Source: AP-15 sp963700195 (lineage in GTDB: Bacteria; Pseudomonadota; Alphaproteobacteria; ATCC43930; CGMCC-115725). From it: 64,000 nt of DNA. The notes below the pieces were generated by a model. It had not been told where the DNA came from. It did not search any database and saw nothing but the letters and a program-made list of their open reading frames with translations. The DNA is taken from positions 248,001-312,000 of the forward strand of contig CAVOWQ010000031.1 of the NCBI GenBank assembly GCA_963700195.1, in the 5' to 3' direction. Both the position numbers and the translations under genes were made by a program. Below, in pieces: positions 1 to 9,639 of the stretch. Numbering within the stretch: position 1 is the stretch's first letter; each line of letters begins with the position of its first letter.

Positions 1-1557
1 CTCGATCCACGCGTCGGCGTAGGCGACATACCGGTCGAACAGGTTCTGGCCATAGTCGGAGTAGGATTCCAGATAGGCCTTCTGGATCTCGTGGCCGATG
101 AACTCGGCGTAACGCGGGGCCAGCTCGGCCTTGATAAAGTTCAGGTATTTCTTTTCGGCGTCGTCCGGGAACTGCTCGCGCCAGATCGCCTGCTCCAACA
201 CGTACATCAAATGGACGGGATCTGCCGCCACCTCCTGCGTGTCGAAGTTGAAGGTGCTCGACAACACCTTGAAGGCGAAACGGGTGGAAATGCCGTCCAT
301 TCCCTCGTCAACCCCGGCCGCATCGCGATATTCCTGCACAGACTTGGCGCGCGGATCGGTGTCCTTCAAGCTCTCGCCATCGTAGACCCGCATCTTCGAA
401 TAGAGGTTCGAGTTCTCATGCGACTTCAGCCGCGAAAGCACGCTGAATCGCGCCAGGATATCCAAGGTCGACGGCGCACAAGGCGAACTGGAGAGCTCAC
501 TGTTCTGCAGCAGCTTCTCATAGATCTTGCGTTCCTCGGTGGAGCGCAGGCAGTACGGAACTTTGATCACCGAAATGCGGTCGATGAACGCCTCGTTGTT
601 CTTGTTGTTTTTGAAGCTCTGCCATTCGGCCTCGTTCGAGTGCGCCAATACGATCCCCTGATAGGGGATGCCGCCGATATTTTCGGAACCGACGTAATTG
701 CCTTCCTGGGTCGAGGTCAGCAGCGGATGCAGCATCTTGATCGGCGCCTTGAACATCTCGACAAATTCGAGAAGCCCTTGCGTCGTCCGGTTGAGACCAC
801 CCGAATAGGAATAGGCGTCGGGATCGTTCTGGCTGAAGAATTCGAGCTTGCGAATATCGACCTTGCCGACAAGGCTCGACACGTCTTGGTTGTTCTCGTC
901 GCCGGGCTCGGTCTTGGAGATGCAGATCTGCTTCAGCCGCGAAGGCTGCATGCGAACCACAGTGAATTTGGTGATGTCGCCGCCGAATTCTTCGAGCCGC
1001 TTGACTGCCCAAGGCGAAATGGTGCCGGTCAGCCGCCGCCGCGGGACGCCATAGCGCTTTTCGAGTTCGTCGCCGAGTGTCACCGGATCGAACAAGCCGA
1101 GCGGGCTCTCAAAGACCGGACTGATCTCCTTGCCGGCCTTCAAGACATAGACCGGCTCTTTCTCCATCAGCTGCTTCAGGCGTTCGGCCAACGAGGATTT
1201 GCCGCCGCCGACCGGACCAAGCAGATAGAGAATTTGCTTACGCTCCTCGAGGCCCTGGGCGGCGTGACGGAAGAAGCCGACGATCCGCTCGATCGTCTCC
1301 TCCATCCCGAAGAAATCTGCGAATTCGGGGTAGACCTTGATCGTGCGGTTCATGAAAATCCGGCCAAGACGCGAATCTTGGCTGGTGTCGACCATTACCG
1401 GTTCGCCGATGGCGCTGAGCATGCGTTCGGCGGCGCCCGCGTAATAAGAGGCGTCATCGGAGCACTTGCCGAGGTACTCCTCAAGAGAGAGCTCGACATC
1501 TCTCCGGTTTTCATACAACCTTGAATAAAGTCCAAAAATCCCGTCATCGAATTTCAT
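1..1557 (-). CDS. prkA: Serine protein kinase PrkA (5' part, runs off window)
   Basis: PrkA-family AAA+/protein kinase, a cytoplasmic stress and stationary-phase factor. The visible 519 codons begin MKFDDGIFGLYSRLYENRRD. A P-loop, GPVGGGKS, lies near residues 114-121, followed by family sequence such as GGLNRTTQGLLEFVEMFK and NNEAFIDRI. The ATG at 1557 is preceded by a good Shine-Dalgarno sequence (GAGGGTGAG), which fixes the start. Family members are about 640-650 aa, so roughly 130 C-terminal residues lie outside the window. In many proteobacteria the genes downstream are yeaH and spoVR, which cannot be checked here. The identification rests on sequence recognised over the whole visible length. 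Confidence 0.95.
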   Translation of the reverse strand, partial: MKFDDGIFGLYSRLYENRRDVELSLEEYLGKCSDDASYYAGAAERMLSAIGEPVMVDTSQDSRLGRIFMNRTIKVYPEFADFFGMEETIERIVGFFRHAAQGLEERKQILYLLGPVGGGKSSLAERLKQLMEKEPVYVLKAGKEISPVFESPLGLFDPVTLGDELEKRYGVPRRRLTGTISPWAVKRLEEFGGDITKFTVVRMQPSRLKQICISKTEPGDENNQDVSSLVGKVDIRKLEFFSQNDPDAYSYSGGLNRTTQGLLEFVEMFKAPIKMLHPLLTSTQEGNYVGSENIGGIPYQGIVLAHSNEAEWQSFKNNKNNEAFIDRISVIKVPYCLRSTEERKIYEKLLQNSELSSSPCAPSTLDILARFSVLSRLKSHENSNLYSKMRVYDGESLKDTDPRAKSVQEYRDAAGVDEGMDGISTRFAFKVLSSTFNFDTQEVAADPVHLMYVLEQAIWREQFPDDAEKKYLNFIKAELAPRYAEFIGHEIQKAYLESYSDYGQNLFDRYVAYADAWIE

Positions 1558-2142
1558 TGTCTCACCCTCAACCGATGCCCCACGCTCAACCCGCAACTTC
1601 CCGTGACACTACCAGAGAACGACAAAACCGAGCGAACGTCTCGCTGAAACGTGTGATTCGTTGTAAATTCACGTAAACCCCTTGTTACGTCGAGTTCCCC
1701 AGCCATGGGCCTCCCGATTTTCGAACCAGTCGCAATCGTTGCGGTTCCCGCCCTGCCCCATCGCCGGACTCCAGCGTGCGCTGTCTCCACTCAAGGCCCG
1801 GAGGTATTATGCCAGCACTTTGTGGCGAGAGTACGAATGGTGCGATGCTCGAAAGTATCCCCCCGCCACCTAGGGGCGGGCGGCGGCCATGCCCACGAGT
1901 TCCACACATCAACAAGATATTGTGGCCGATTCCAACATTGCCCCCAGCATATATTAGATCGTACAAAAACCAAATAGAAATGTACGTTAACACCTGGAAT
2001 GCCAGCGCTGATTGGTGCCGGGCGGACGCAGCTTATTGGAACGGGCTGCGTCGCCGCGGCGTTCTGCCGCAGAACGGTAGATACTAGCGAACTCGGCAAC
2101 CGCCACGTTCGCTATCTAAAAAGCTGTCGATGTCGGTTGCGG
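1558..2142. other. Intergenic region between prkA and the SGNH/OpgC operon
   Basis: About 585 bases between the prkA start and the end of the SGNH operon. It should hold the prkA promoter. Short open frames on both strands show no family resemblance and I regard them as noise. A weak GC-rich hairpin (CCCGCC/GGCGGG) lies near 1862-1882. I found no convincing sigma-54 or sigma-70 motif. Confidence 0.5.
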
Positions 2143-3009
2143 CTAGTGCGGCCCCGAGGAAGCGGCAGGCTGCACGCCCGTCGGGTGCCTGACGCCGGCG
2201 ATCGCGTCTGGGCTGCGTTGTGGCGATTTCGCCAGCTTGTCGCGCGATCGCCAATTCGACGCCAGAGCCTCGGCCAGCCGGTTCGCCAGGCAGGCATAGC
2301 CCGCATCGGTCATATGCAGCCCATCGGCACCGACGCTGGCGGCCGGCGCGAGCTGTTGCGTACGATCCCATTCCTGCATGATCTCAAACCGGCGGAACAA
2401 GCCAACCTGAGTGCGTCTTGCAATGTCTGCTATCAGCCGCTCCATTTCGCCGGAGGCCGGGCGTGCGAGAACCCGCGGAGCGTATTGAAGGTCCATCAGG
2501 ACTATATCGATCCCGCTCGCTTTCATTGCGGCCACGCCGCGGCTGATGAGCTGTTCATCCGCCGAAAGATCGTCGCGCCGAAGCACCGCGTTTGTGCCGA
2601 CTTGCCAGACCACCAGGTCCGGGTGCTCGGCGATCACGTCCCGGCCGAGGCGGGTCAATTCCTCCGGAACATCCTGACCGCCTACGCCGTGATTGAGGAC
2701 CCGGATCCCGACGCCGGGAAACCGCTGTCTCAATTCCTGCTCCAGGCGGCTCGGATAGCTCAAAGCCGGGCTGCTCGCCCCAACCCCGAGGGTCGAAGAA
2801 GAGCCAATCGCGACGATCGTGAGCGGCTGCCCGGACAGGATCCGGGATGAGGTACGGTCCAGCGTGGCGTCAATTGGCAAAAGCGCCGGCGGGGCGGCGC
2901 AATTTGGCGGGATCGGGGTCGCCGTGTCGTCCGCGAAGGCGGGACTGCCGGCGGCCAAGGCGACGGCGAGCGCGGCAGCAAGACGCCCGATCGCGGGGAT
3001 CGCGGTCAT
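2143..3009 (-). CDS. SGNH/GDSL-fold hydrolase, exported, catalytic residues present
   Basis: A 288-aa protein with an N-terminal signal peptide (hydrophobic stretch at residues 7-26, ending near SPAFA). All SGNH blocks are readable: nucleophile Ser71 in IGSSSTLG (GDS replaced by GSS), the block II Gly in HGVGGQD, the block III Asn in VGTNAV, and the block V His in DGLHMTD. It should act in the periplasm as an esterase or acyltransferase. Its ATG overlaps the stop of the upstream paralogue in ATGA, so the two are translationally coupled. They lie in one operon with an OpgC-type acyltransferase, which suggests modification of a periplasmic glycan. The last 40 residues are Arg/Pro-rich and may be disordered. 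The substrate is unknown. Confidence 0.75.
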   Translation of the reverse strand: MTAIPAIGRLAAALAVALAAGSPAFADDTATPIPPNCAAPPALLPIDATLDRTSSRILSGQPLTIVAIGSSSTLGVGASSPALSYPSRLEQELRQRFPGVGIRVLNHGVGGQDVPEELTRLGRDVIAEHPDLVVWQVGTNAVLRRDDLSADEQLISRGVAAMKASGIDIVLMDLQYAPRVLARPASGEMERLIADIARRTQVGLFRRFEIMQEWDRTQQLAPAASVGADGLHMTDAGYACLANRLAEALASNWRSRDKLAKSPQRSPDAIAGVRHPTGVQPAASSGPH

Positions 3010-3773
3010 CGGAGCGCGACTCGAATAGCTTCCGCGAGCTTGCCGGCGATGCATTCGTAAACTTTGGCGGCAAGGCTGGCCCGTTCGTCTTTGACGACCC
3101 CATCGAAGTTGAACACGTTCTGCTCGCTCCAATAGCGCATCATTTCGAAGCGTGGAAAGACATTCACGTCATTGACGTCACCGACCCGGTGAAGCGCGTT
3201 CAGGTATTGCTCGAAATCGATGATGGTGGCGGTGCTGTGGGAAAATTGCATGTCCACGAGCATGATGTCGATACCGCGCTCCTTGAGCTCGTCGATGCCA
3301 GTTTGCAGTGTCGCCGCAAAATCGTCGACCCCAACCCCACGCACGGCATCGGTAGTGCCGGTCTCCCAGATCACCAGAACCGGATCTTCCGGTACGACAT
3401 CGGTCGGAAACCGTTCCAGCATTTGCCGAGCGGTCTGGCGTGGAACCCCCCGATTGACGACCATGATCGAAGAGGAGGGGTACCAGCGGACGAGGATCTC
3501 CTCTAGACGGTGGGGGTAGGCGAGATCCGAAGAGCCCGCCGCCACCCCGGTCGTCGACGCTCCTCCGATCGCCACGATCCTGACGGGCTGTCCAGCGCGC
3601 AGCCGCTCGGCCAGATGAGGGAGTTTCTCATCGACTTGCATCAACTCGTCCGGCACATCGCAGGGGAGCGCGCCGCCAAAAGCCTGCGAGAAGGACGGGA
3701 GTGCGGTCAGGGCAAGACCCGCCGCGAATAGAGCCGGCCGCGCCGAGCTGACGGCCGAGACACGCCACCTCAT
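3006..3773 (-). CDS. SGNH-fold exported protein, probable pseudoenzyme
   Basis: A 255-aa paralogue of the gene downstream, with a signal peptide (residues 12-31). The two align throughout (IVAIGGASTTGV with IVAIGSSSTLGV; FPRFEMMRYWSE with FRRFEIMQEWDR). Every catalytic position has changed: nucleophile Ser to Ala72 (GGAST), block III Asn to Thr (TGTTDA), and block V His to Val (DGVVKDE). It therefore probably binds rather than hydrolyses, or acts as a partner of the active paralogue. Start and stop overlap both neighbours in ATGA quartets. The fold assignment is good; the loss of activity is inferred from an alignment by eye. Confidence 0.7.
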   Translation of the reverse strand: MRWRVSAVSSARPALFAAGLALTALPSFSQAFGGALPCDVPDELMQVDEKLPHLAERLRAGQPVRIVAIGGASTTGVAAGSSDLAYPHRLEEILVRWYPSSSIMVVNRGVPRQTARQMLERFPTDVVPEDPVLVIWETGTTDAVRGVGVDDFAATLQTGIDELKERGIDIMLVDMQFSHSTATIIDFEQYLNALHRVGDVNDVNVFPRFEMMRYWSEQNVFNFDGVVKDERASLAAKVYECIAGKLAEAIRVALR

Positions 3774-4927
3774 TTGCCGAGGCGACTGCCGCGAGCGGAT
3801 TGGAGGGTTGCGGGCTGCGCTAGCTGAGCTCGACCCATGGTTTTATACCAATTCAACATTATCGCAGTTAGGCACATCAGGAGAATGCCCGCAAGATTAA
3901 CGAGGACCTGGATGCCGATCGTCGAATCGTATTCCGAAAGAACAAAATGCCCAAGTGCTGACAGCAGGATGCCGAGGCAGAAGATCTCAAGCGATTGTTG
4001 ACCGCACAGGACCAGCGGTTTCGCTGCCGCCGAACGCAAAATGGCCGCATTGGCGGGCACGAAGACGGCAACGACCGCGACGGCAGCGAAGAAGGGGATG
4101 ACCCGGATCGGGGACAAGTTATTCTTGTTCACCGGCCACAACTCTTTGAGGAGGAGACTGGGGAACGTGTCCCAAATCCCGGCGATCGTCCAACTGAGCT
4201 TGATGACAAACCCTGCCGCAAGAACGATAACCGCAAGCGGCAATACCGGCCGAGCCCACTTCGACCATCGCTGCGCGTGCCGCCCCGGGAAGCCGAGCGC
4301 GGCTCCGGCGATGAATAGAAACTGCCAGGCCAGAGGGTTAAAAAACCAGACATGTCCCTCCGGATAAGCCGGAACTGACAGGTTGGTAGTCTGGACGATG
4401 AGATAAAGTAGGAAGGACGGCAATAAGACGATCAGCGGCCGCGAGCGCAAGCCGAGCAAGACGACCGGGAAGATCACCAGTAGCACAATGTAGAGTGGCA
4501 GAATATCGAGAAAGGTGGGTTGAAACTGGAGAAGGAGCGCTTTCACGATCGCGATGTGGGGCTCGCCGAGAAAATCGCCGACCCGCATTTCATCGTTATA
4601 CATTGGATTATTGAAAGTTGTGACGGTGTAGGACACCTCGGCGATAAACATGACGAACAAAAAGATGTGAGCGACGTAAAGTTGCCAGGCGCGGCCAAGA
4701 ATGCGCGCTGTCGCATATAATGTTCCTTGCGAGACGAGTGTCTGCCCATAAACGAGAGCAGCGGTGTACCCAGAGATGAATATGAAGACCTCGGCTGCAT
4801 CAAAGAAATTGACTGCTTGGATGGTGAAGTAGCTGAGGATATTTTCCGGGATGTGATCGATGAATATAAATATCAGAGAAAGACCACGAAAGAAATCAAG
4901 ACGAAGATCGCGCGACGAAGCGGGCAC
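3770..4927 (-). CDS. opgC: OpgC-family membrane acyltransferase
   Basis: A 385-aa polytopic inner-membrane protein with about ten hydrophobic segments. The N-terminal family signature is clear: RDLRLDFFRGLSLIFIFIDH, then FFDAAEVFIFISGYTAALVYG. OpgC-family proteins transfer acyl groups, classically succinyl, onto osmoregulated periplasmic glucans or related polysaccharides. The start is the GTG at 4927; no ATG lies nearby in frame and the ribosome binding site is weak. It is the first gene of a three-gene operon with two exported SGNH proteins. No opgG or opgH glucan synthase lies in the window, so the acceptor glycan may be different. Confidence 0.8.
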   Translation of the reverse strand: MPASSRDLRLDFFRGLSLIFIFIDHIPENILSYFTIQAVNFFDAAEVFIFISGYTAALVYGQTLVSQGTLYATARILGRAWQLYVAHIFLFVMFIAEVSYTVTTFNNPMYNDEMRVGDFLGEPHIAIVKALLLQFQPTFLDILPLYIVLLVIFPVVLLGLRSRPLIVLLPSFLLYLIVQTTNLSVPAYPEGHVWFFNPLAWQFLFIAGAALGFPGRHAQRWSKWARPVLPLAVIVLAAGFVIKLSWTIAGIWDTFPSLLLKELWPVNKNNLSPIRVIPFFAAVAVVAVFVPANAAILRSAAAKPLVLCGQQSLEIFCLGILLSALGHFVLSEYDSTIGIQVLVNLAGILLMCLTAIMLNWYKTMGRAQLAQPATLQSARGSRLGK

Positions 4928-5046
4928 GGGGCGGGCTCGAAAACTGAACGTTAGTCGCAGCGCGCGCTGGGCGATGGTAACTTAGCAAAGACATCGACCA
5001 CGGTCGATGCGAGCGACACTGCAGCGTGCAATATCAAGCGACGCGA

Positions 5047-5688
5047 TCAGCTGAGCCCGGAGGTCACCGTGAAGGATGCCTCGGTCTTTTGCCGGATTTC
5101 GTCGAGCGACACACCCGGCGCCAGTTCCGTCAATCGCATCCCGGAGCCATCGATCGTGAAGACGCCGAGGTCGGTGATCACCATGTCGACCACCCCCTTG
5201 CCGGTCAGCGGGAGTGTGCAGCGATGCAGCAGTTTCGGCTCGCCCCGCGCGGTGTGCTCCATCAGCACGATGACCCGCTTCACCCCGGCGACGAGGTCCA
5301 TCGCGCCCCCCATACCTTTGACCATGCGGCCGGGAATCATCCAATTGGCGAGATCGCCGTTTTCCGCCACCTGCATGGCCCCGAGGATCGACAGGTCGAT
5401 ATGCCCGCCCCGGATCATCCCGAAGGATTGCGAGCTGTCGAAATAGCTCGTCGACGGCAACTCGGTGATCGTCTGCTTGCCGGCATTGATCAGGTCCGGG
5501 TCCTCTTCTCCCTCGAACGGAAACGGGCCCATGCCGAGCATTCCGTTCTCGCTTTGCAGCTGAACCGTGATCCCCGGCGGAATGAAGTTCGAGACCAAGG
5601 TCGGGATGCCGATGCCGAGATTGACGTAGAAGCCGTCCTCGAGCTCCGCCGCCGCGCGGCGCGCCATGTCGTCGCGTGACCAAGCCAT
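5047..5688 (-). CDS. scoB: 3-oxoacid CoA-transferase subunit B
   Basis: A 213-aa beta subunit of a class I succinyl-CoA:3-ketoacid or acetoacetate CoA-transferase. It contains the SENGMLGMGPFP segment with the catalytic Glu, an N-terminal YVNLGIGIPTLV motif, and GAMDLVAGVKRVIV. The enzyme moves CoA between acetoacetate (or a similar oxoacid) and succinyl-CoA. The ATG at 5688 starts MAWSRDDMARRAA, the usual family start; the longer frame upstream runs into subunit A. It follows scoA by 19 bases in the same direction, giving an A2B2 enzyme pair. Confidence 0.92.
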   Translation of the reverse strand: MAWSRDDMARRAAAELEDGFYVNLGIGIPTLVSNFIPPGITVQLQSENGMLGMGPFPFEGEEDPDLINAGKQTITELPSTSYFDSSQSFGMIRGGHIDLSILGAMQVAENGDLANWMIPGRMVKGMGGAMDLVAGVKRVIVLMEHTARGEPKLLHRCTLPLTGKGVVDMVITDLGVFTIDGSGMRLTELAPGVSLDEIRQKTEASFTVTSGLS

Positions 5689-5707
5689 TCCGCTTTTCTC
5701 CTCTGCC

Positions 5708-6412
5708 TCAATTGCCCCGCTTTCGGACGGTGCGCTGCTCGATGCGCTTCTCGTAAGGCGGGCAGTGCACGATGCGTTTGACAAAAATGCCGGGCGTGTG
5801 GATGTGGTCGGGGTCGATGACGCCGGGCTCGACCAGATGCTCGACCTCTGCAACGGTGACCTTCGCGGCCGTCGCCATCACCGGGTTGAAGTTGCGCGCC
5901 GTCTTCCGGTAGACGAGGTTGCCTTCGCGATCGGCTTTCCAGGCATGGATGATCGCGAGATCGGCGACGAGGCCACGCTCCATGACGTAGCTCTCCCCGT
6001 CGAAGTCGCGAATTTCCTTGCCTTCCGCCACCAGGGTGCCGACACCCGTCTTGGTGAAAAATGCCGGAATGCCGGCGCCCCCGGCCCGTATCCGCTCGGC
6101 GAGAGTGCCTTGGGGATTGAATTCGAGTTCGAGCTCGCCGCTGAGATAAAGATCGGCAAAGAGCTTGTTTTCGCCGACATAAGACGAGACCATCTTGCGG
6201 ATCTGCCGGGTCTCGAGAAGTAGACCGAGCCCGGCTCCGTCAATGCCGGCGTTGTTCGAGATGACGGTCAGGCCCGTCACCCCGGAGCTCCGGATCGCGG
6301 CGATCAGCGCCTCTGGAATTCCGCAAAGGCCGAACCCGCCCGACATCACGGTCATGCCATCTTGCAGCAGGCCGGCAAGCGCGGCATGGGCGTCGGGGTA
6401 AACTTTGTCCAT
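5708..6412 (-). CDS. scoA: 3-oxoacid CoA-transferase subunit A
   Basis: A 234-aa alpha subunit of the CoA-transferase, starting MDKVYPDAHAALAGLLQDG. It shows the family's glycine-rich CoA-binding loop (SGGFGLCGIPEALI), SNNAGIDGAGLGLLL and YVGENKLFADLYLSGELE. It is followed by scoB, and together they form a complete ketone-body or acetoacetate-activating transferase. The gene upstream on the same strand (peptidoglycan-binding protein, frameshifted) ends 44 bases away and appears unrelated in function. Confidence 0.92.
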   Translation of the reverse strand: MDKVYPDAHAALAGLLQDGMTVMSGGFGLCGIPEALIAAIRSSGVTGLTVISNNAGIDGAGLGLLLETRQIRKMVSSYVGENKLFADLYLSGELELEFNPQGTLAERIRAGGAGIPAFFTKTGVGTLVAEGKEIRDFDGESYVMERGLVADLAIIHAWKADREGNLVYRKTARNFNPVMATAAKVTVAEVEHLVEPGVIDPDHIHTPGIFVKRIVHCPPYEKRIEQRTVRKRGN

Positions 6413-6456
6413 GGTGTACTCCTGCGCTAAGCGGGCAGCCGATCATACCGCCGCCG

Positions 6457-8212
6457 TCAATTTCGGCCACCTTGCCGCAGCGGGTCTCCCAACCCGCCGA
6501 GCCGCTGTCGAGTTGCAGCATCGACGACGCCACTCACATTCAGACCATTCTGCTTTTGAAAACGAGCAACCGCGCCGGCTGTGGCCGAATTGTACTCACC
6601 ATCCTGCTCGACCGAAATCTTTGCGGCCGCGAGGGCGCGTTGCACGTTCTTGACATCGTTCCCCCGCATGGGCGGATCGGACGGCTTCAACAGGCGCGGC
6701 TGACCTGCCGCCGTCTCGGTCCCGTCGAACCAGGCGCTGACGTCGTTGCTGTTGATCGCGATCCAATTCGTCGGCGCGGAGGTGAGATGGAATTGCAGCC
6801 GCGGCGTCCCGTCCGGCGCCGTCCCTTCGACCCCAATTTCCCGGAGCACCGGAAGGTATTCGGCGAACGGTATCCCACCGCTCAGTTTCGGGATCGCGTC
6901 AAACCCACGGACCGCCACATCTCCCGAGGCCGTGTAACCCTTCGGCGCGAGCGGCGAACCTTTGGCTTCGGCCGTCAGATCCACCCCGACCTCCTCGGTG
7001 TCGATCGCGACGTCATAGATATGGAAGGTTGGGTTGAGCATAGCCGCGGCTCCGAGCGCCTGCTGAAGAGCCTCCTGTTTGTTTGCTTCACTCTCGCTCT
7101 CCCCCGATACCCGCTGGTCAGTCGCGGTGATGAGGGCGTGGAGCAGGTTCGTCAGCGCTTGCGTACTGAGGTCAGCGACCCCGAAATCGAGCACCATCCG
7201 GCGGGGCACCTTCCAGTTCTCGAGAAGCGATGGCGCGAGGTCGAGGCCCTCGTGACTGATGCTGAACCGCAGCGCCGCCTGTTCCGTATCGAGGCCGGTG
7301 ACCTCCGTGGTGCTACCCGCCTTCGCCACGGCTACGAGCGTCTCACCGGTCACGCTCCTGACCGTCAGACCTTCCAACGCGAGTTCACCCCGTATTGTGC
7401 TGAAAGGTTCCGAAATTGTCGAGAGGGTGACCAGGAACGCGGCGCCGCGGGCTTGCGGTGATTTGCTGTCGTCAGCTTGCATTTGGTCGATCGCGTGGCG
7501 CAGCTTGTCGAGTTCGTTCAGCCTTGGACCGGCGCTTCTGCCAGTGAACGCGATCCGATCGATCGCGCCGCCGACGGGACCCTGCGGCAGAAAGTATTCT
7601 ATCCCTTTGACCTCGAATTCAACCGGTCCGCTCCACCCGCCATTCGGCTCGGCGATGAGCTTCGAGGACATCGAGAGCGGTCCGAGGCTGACCCATGTCC
7701 CGGTTTTGGGCTGATCGAGGCGCAGCGCTCGCGATCTCGACAAGAGTTTCCCGGCCGCGCCCCAACTCGGCCTCTACCACCGTATTTGCTCTTGCATCCG
7801 TCAGGTTGATCTTGGTTTCGGTGCCGTCGGTCTCCCTGAGTATCATGTTTTTTGGCAATGTGAGGGCGAGCTCGATCAGCTTGCCATCGTCTTTTCGGGC
7901 GATCTCTCGAATCTCGATGCGGTCGAGAATGAGCTGGCCGGGTTGTGGCGTGTTTAGCGACAGCCGAGCATTCTCGATGGTCGCCAGCAAAGCTTCGCCG
8001 TCGCGCCGGACCTCGTAAGGATCCGAACCAACCCATTTGACCGCGCCGTTCGAGCTCGGTCCGAGTCGCCCGAGAAACGCGTCGATCTCGGTCTTGAAAC
8101 GATCGACATCCGGCTCGGCCGCTCGAGCGGATGCCGAGAGGAAGAAAGCCACCATCGTCGCGGCGACCGCTAGCCTGCGCCGCGAAACTGAACTCATGAG
8201 CTGATGTCCCAT
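6457..8212 (-). pseudogene. Exported protein with C-terminal peptidoglycan-binding domain, split by a frameshift
   Basis: Two overlapping frames make one protein. Frame A (start 8212, or ATG at 8197) encodes a signal peptide and about 170 residues up to GRETLVEIASA near 7725. Frame B (up to 7743, stop 6457) continues with ALRLDQPKTGTWVSLG to the end. Frame B lacks a plausible start (TTG only) and begins mid-domain, so a single indel near 7722-7745 has split a gene of about 580 aa. The last 60 residues are a PG_binding_1 domain (MRGNDVKNVQRALAAAKI, then FQKQNGLNVSGVVDAATRQRL). The large central region is not recognised; it may be a periplasmic beta-rich domain. Confidence 0.65.
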
Positions 8213-8319
8213 ACGCCTCCGACCCGCTTCAGATATAATATCGTGTTGCCGTCGCCGGACCCATGCGCCATGTCGGGACCGGCGTGCCGGCTCACGATAT
8301 CGACCGCGGCGTTAATAGA

Positions 8320-9385
8320 ATGTCTGTGCACCCGGGGGAATTCAGTGAGGTAACGCACAGTATCCCTCAGGATTGGGCTTCTCTGGCACACTATCTCGCA
8401 CGCCGCGGCATCGTGCTCGGACCAGGCCCGCCGCGGCAGTTCGCCGGCGGCTATGGGAATCTCAACTATTTGATCGAGATAGACGGCGAGCCGGCGGTGT
8501 TGCGCCGGCCGCCGGCCGGGCCGCTGCCGTATGGCGGCAACGATATGGCGCGCGAATACCGCATCCTCTCGTCGCTATGGCGGGAGTATCCGCTAGCCCC
8601 GCGGGCTATGTTCTTCTGCGACGAGGCAAGCGTGCTCGGCGCGCCGTTCCAGATCATCGAGTACCGCCCTGGGATGGTTATCCGCGACACTCTGCCGCCG
8701 GACTTGGCCGGCCGGCCCGAGGTCGGCATGTTGCTGAGCCGTCAATTGGTCGAGAGCCTTGCCGCTTTGCATGCCGTAGACCCGGCGCAAGTTGGCTTGG
8801 AGACACTCGGGCGTCCAGCGGGTTTCCTCGCCCGAACCGTCGACGGCTGGGCAGCTCGCGGCGCTGCCGTCGCAGATCTGATCAATCCTCGTGCGTTATC
8901 CGAGGTGGTTGACTGGCTGCGCCGCCGGGTGCCGGCGGATGCGCCGCCGAGCCTCATTCATTCCGACTTTAAGCTCGACAACATGATCTTAGCTCCGGAG
9001 ACGCTCGCTCCGGTCGCCGTGATCGACTGGGATATGGGGACACGCGGTGATCCGCTGTGGGATCTGGCGGTAATGTTGAGCTACTGGGTCGAACCCGAGG
9101 ACCCCGCGTGCCTCCACCGCGTGCGGCAAATGCCGACCGCGCAGCCCGGGTTCTGGCGGCGCCACGAAGTTCTCGCAGCTTATCTGCGTCTCAGCTCGCC
9201 GCGCAGTCGGTGACTTCACCTTTTATCGCGTCCTATCATTATTTCGCTCGGCTGTCGTTTTTCTTCAACTGTACGATCGGTTTCGGCGGTCGCCCGGGCA
9301 GAACATGAGATGCGCCGAGTTCGATACACTCGGGCGCGAGCTAATCGACCATGCCTTCGAAATCATCCGCGGGCGCGCCGAGTAA
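8320..9385 (+). CDS. APH-family phosphotransferase, C-terminus frameshifted
   Basis: Aminoglycoside-phosphotransferase-like kinase of the acyl-CoA-dehydrogenase-associated type. It has a nucleotide-binding loop (FAGGYGNLNYLIEID), the catalytic segment LIHSDFKLDNMIL (Asp as base, Asn as metal ligand) and IDWDMGTRGDPLWDLA. The main frame stops at 9213 after LRLSSPRSR, short of the family length. A +1 frame starting at 9212 reads DFTFYRVLSLFRSAVVFLQL and on to a stop at 9383-9385, which is the missing C-terminal helix region. One indel at about 9205-9212 therefore truncates the protein. The start could be ATG 8263 or ATG 8320. The substrate is unknown. Confidence 0.75.
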
Positions 9386-9639
9386 CCGACGCCGAATCCG
9401 GGCCTGCAACTTTCCCTCGCTCCACCCCGAGCGCGCGGGGCTAGGTTAGAATGTAAACAGCACCGCTGCAAATTCCATAACATGTGATGCTGGCTCACTT
9501 GATTTGATCGCACAGTAATGACCTTCCGGAGCTATCCGGTTACGTTGCCAATCTCTTTGATTTTCCTGCGGAATTTAGCTGCTTCTCGTTCGGTTAATAA
9601 TATATGAACGCCGCCGGTTTGGGAGGATAGGCCGCGCCG

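Noticed and set aside
91..1524. 477-codon open frame on the plus strand
   Set aside because: It is the antisense shadow of prkA, kept open by high GC; its translation has no family resemblance.
1590..1625. Possible sigma-54 promoter upstream of prkA (TGTCACG...TTGCG on the minus strand)
   Set aside because: The GG of the -24 box is missing and the spacer is one base too long.
9500..9520. Possible FNR/FixK box near TTGATTTGATC
   Set aside because: The half sites are not in the TTGAT-N4-ATCAA arrangement.
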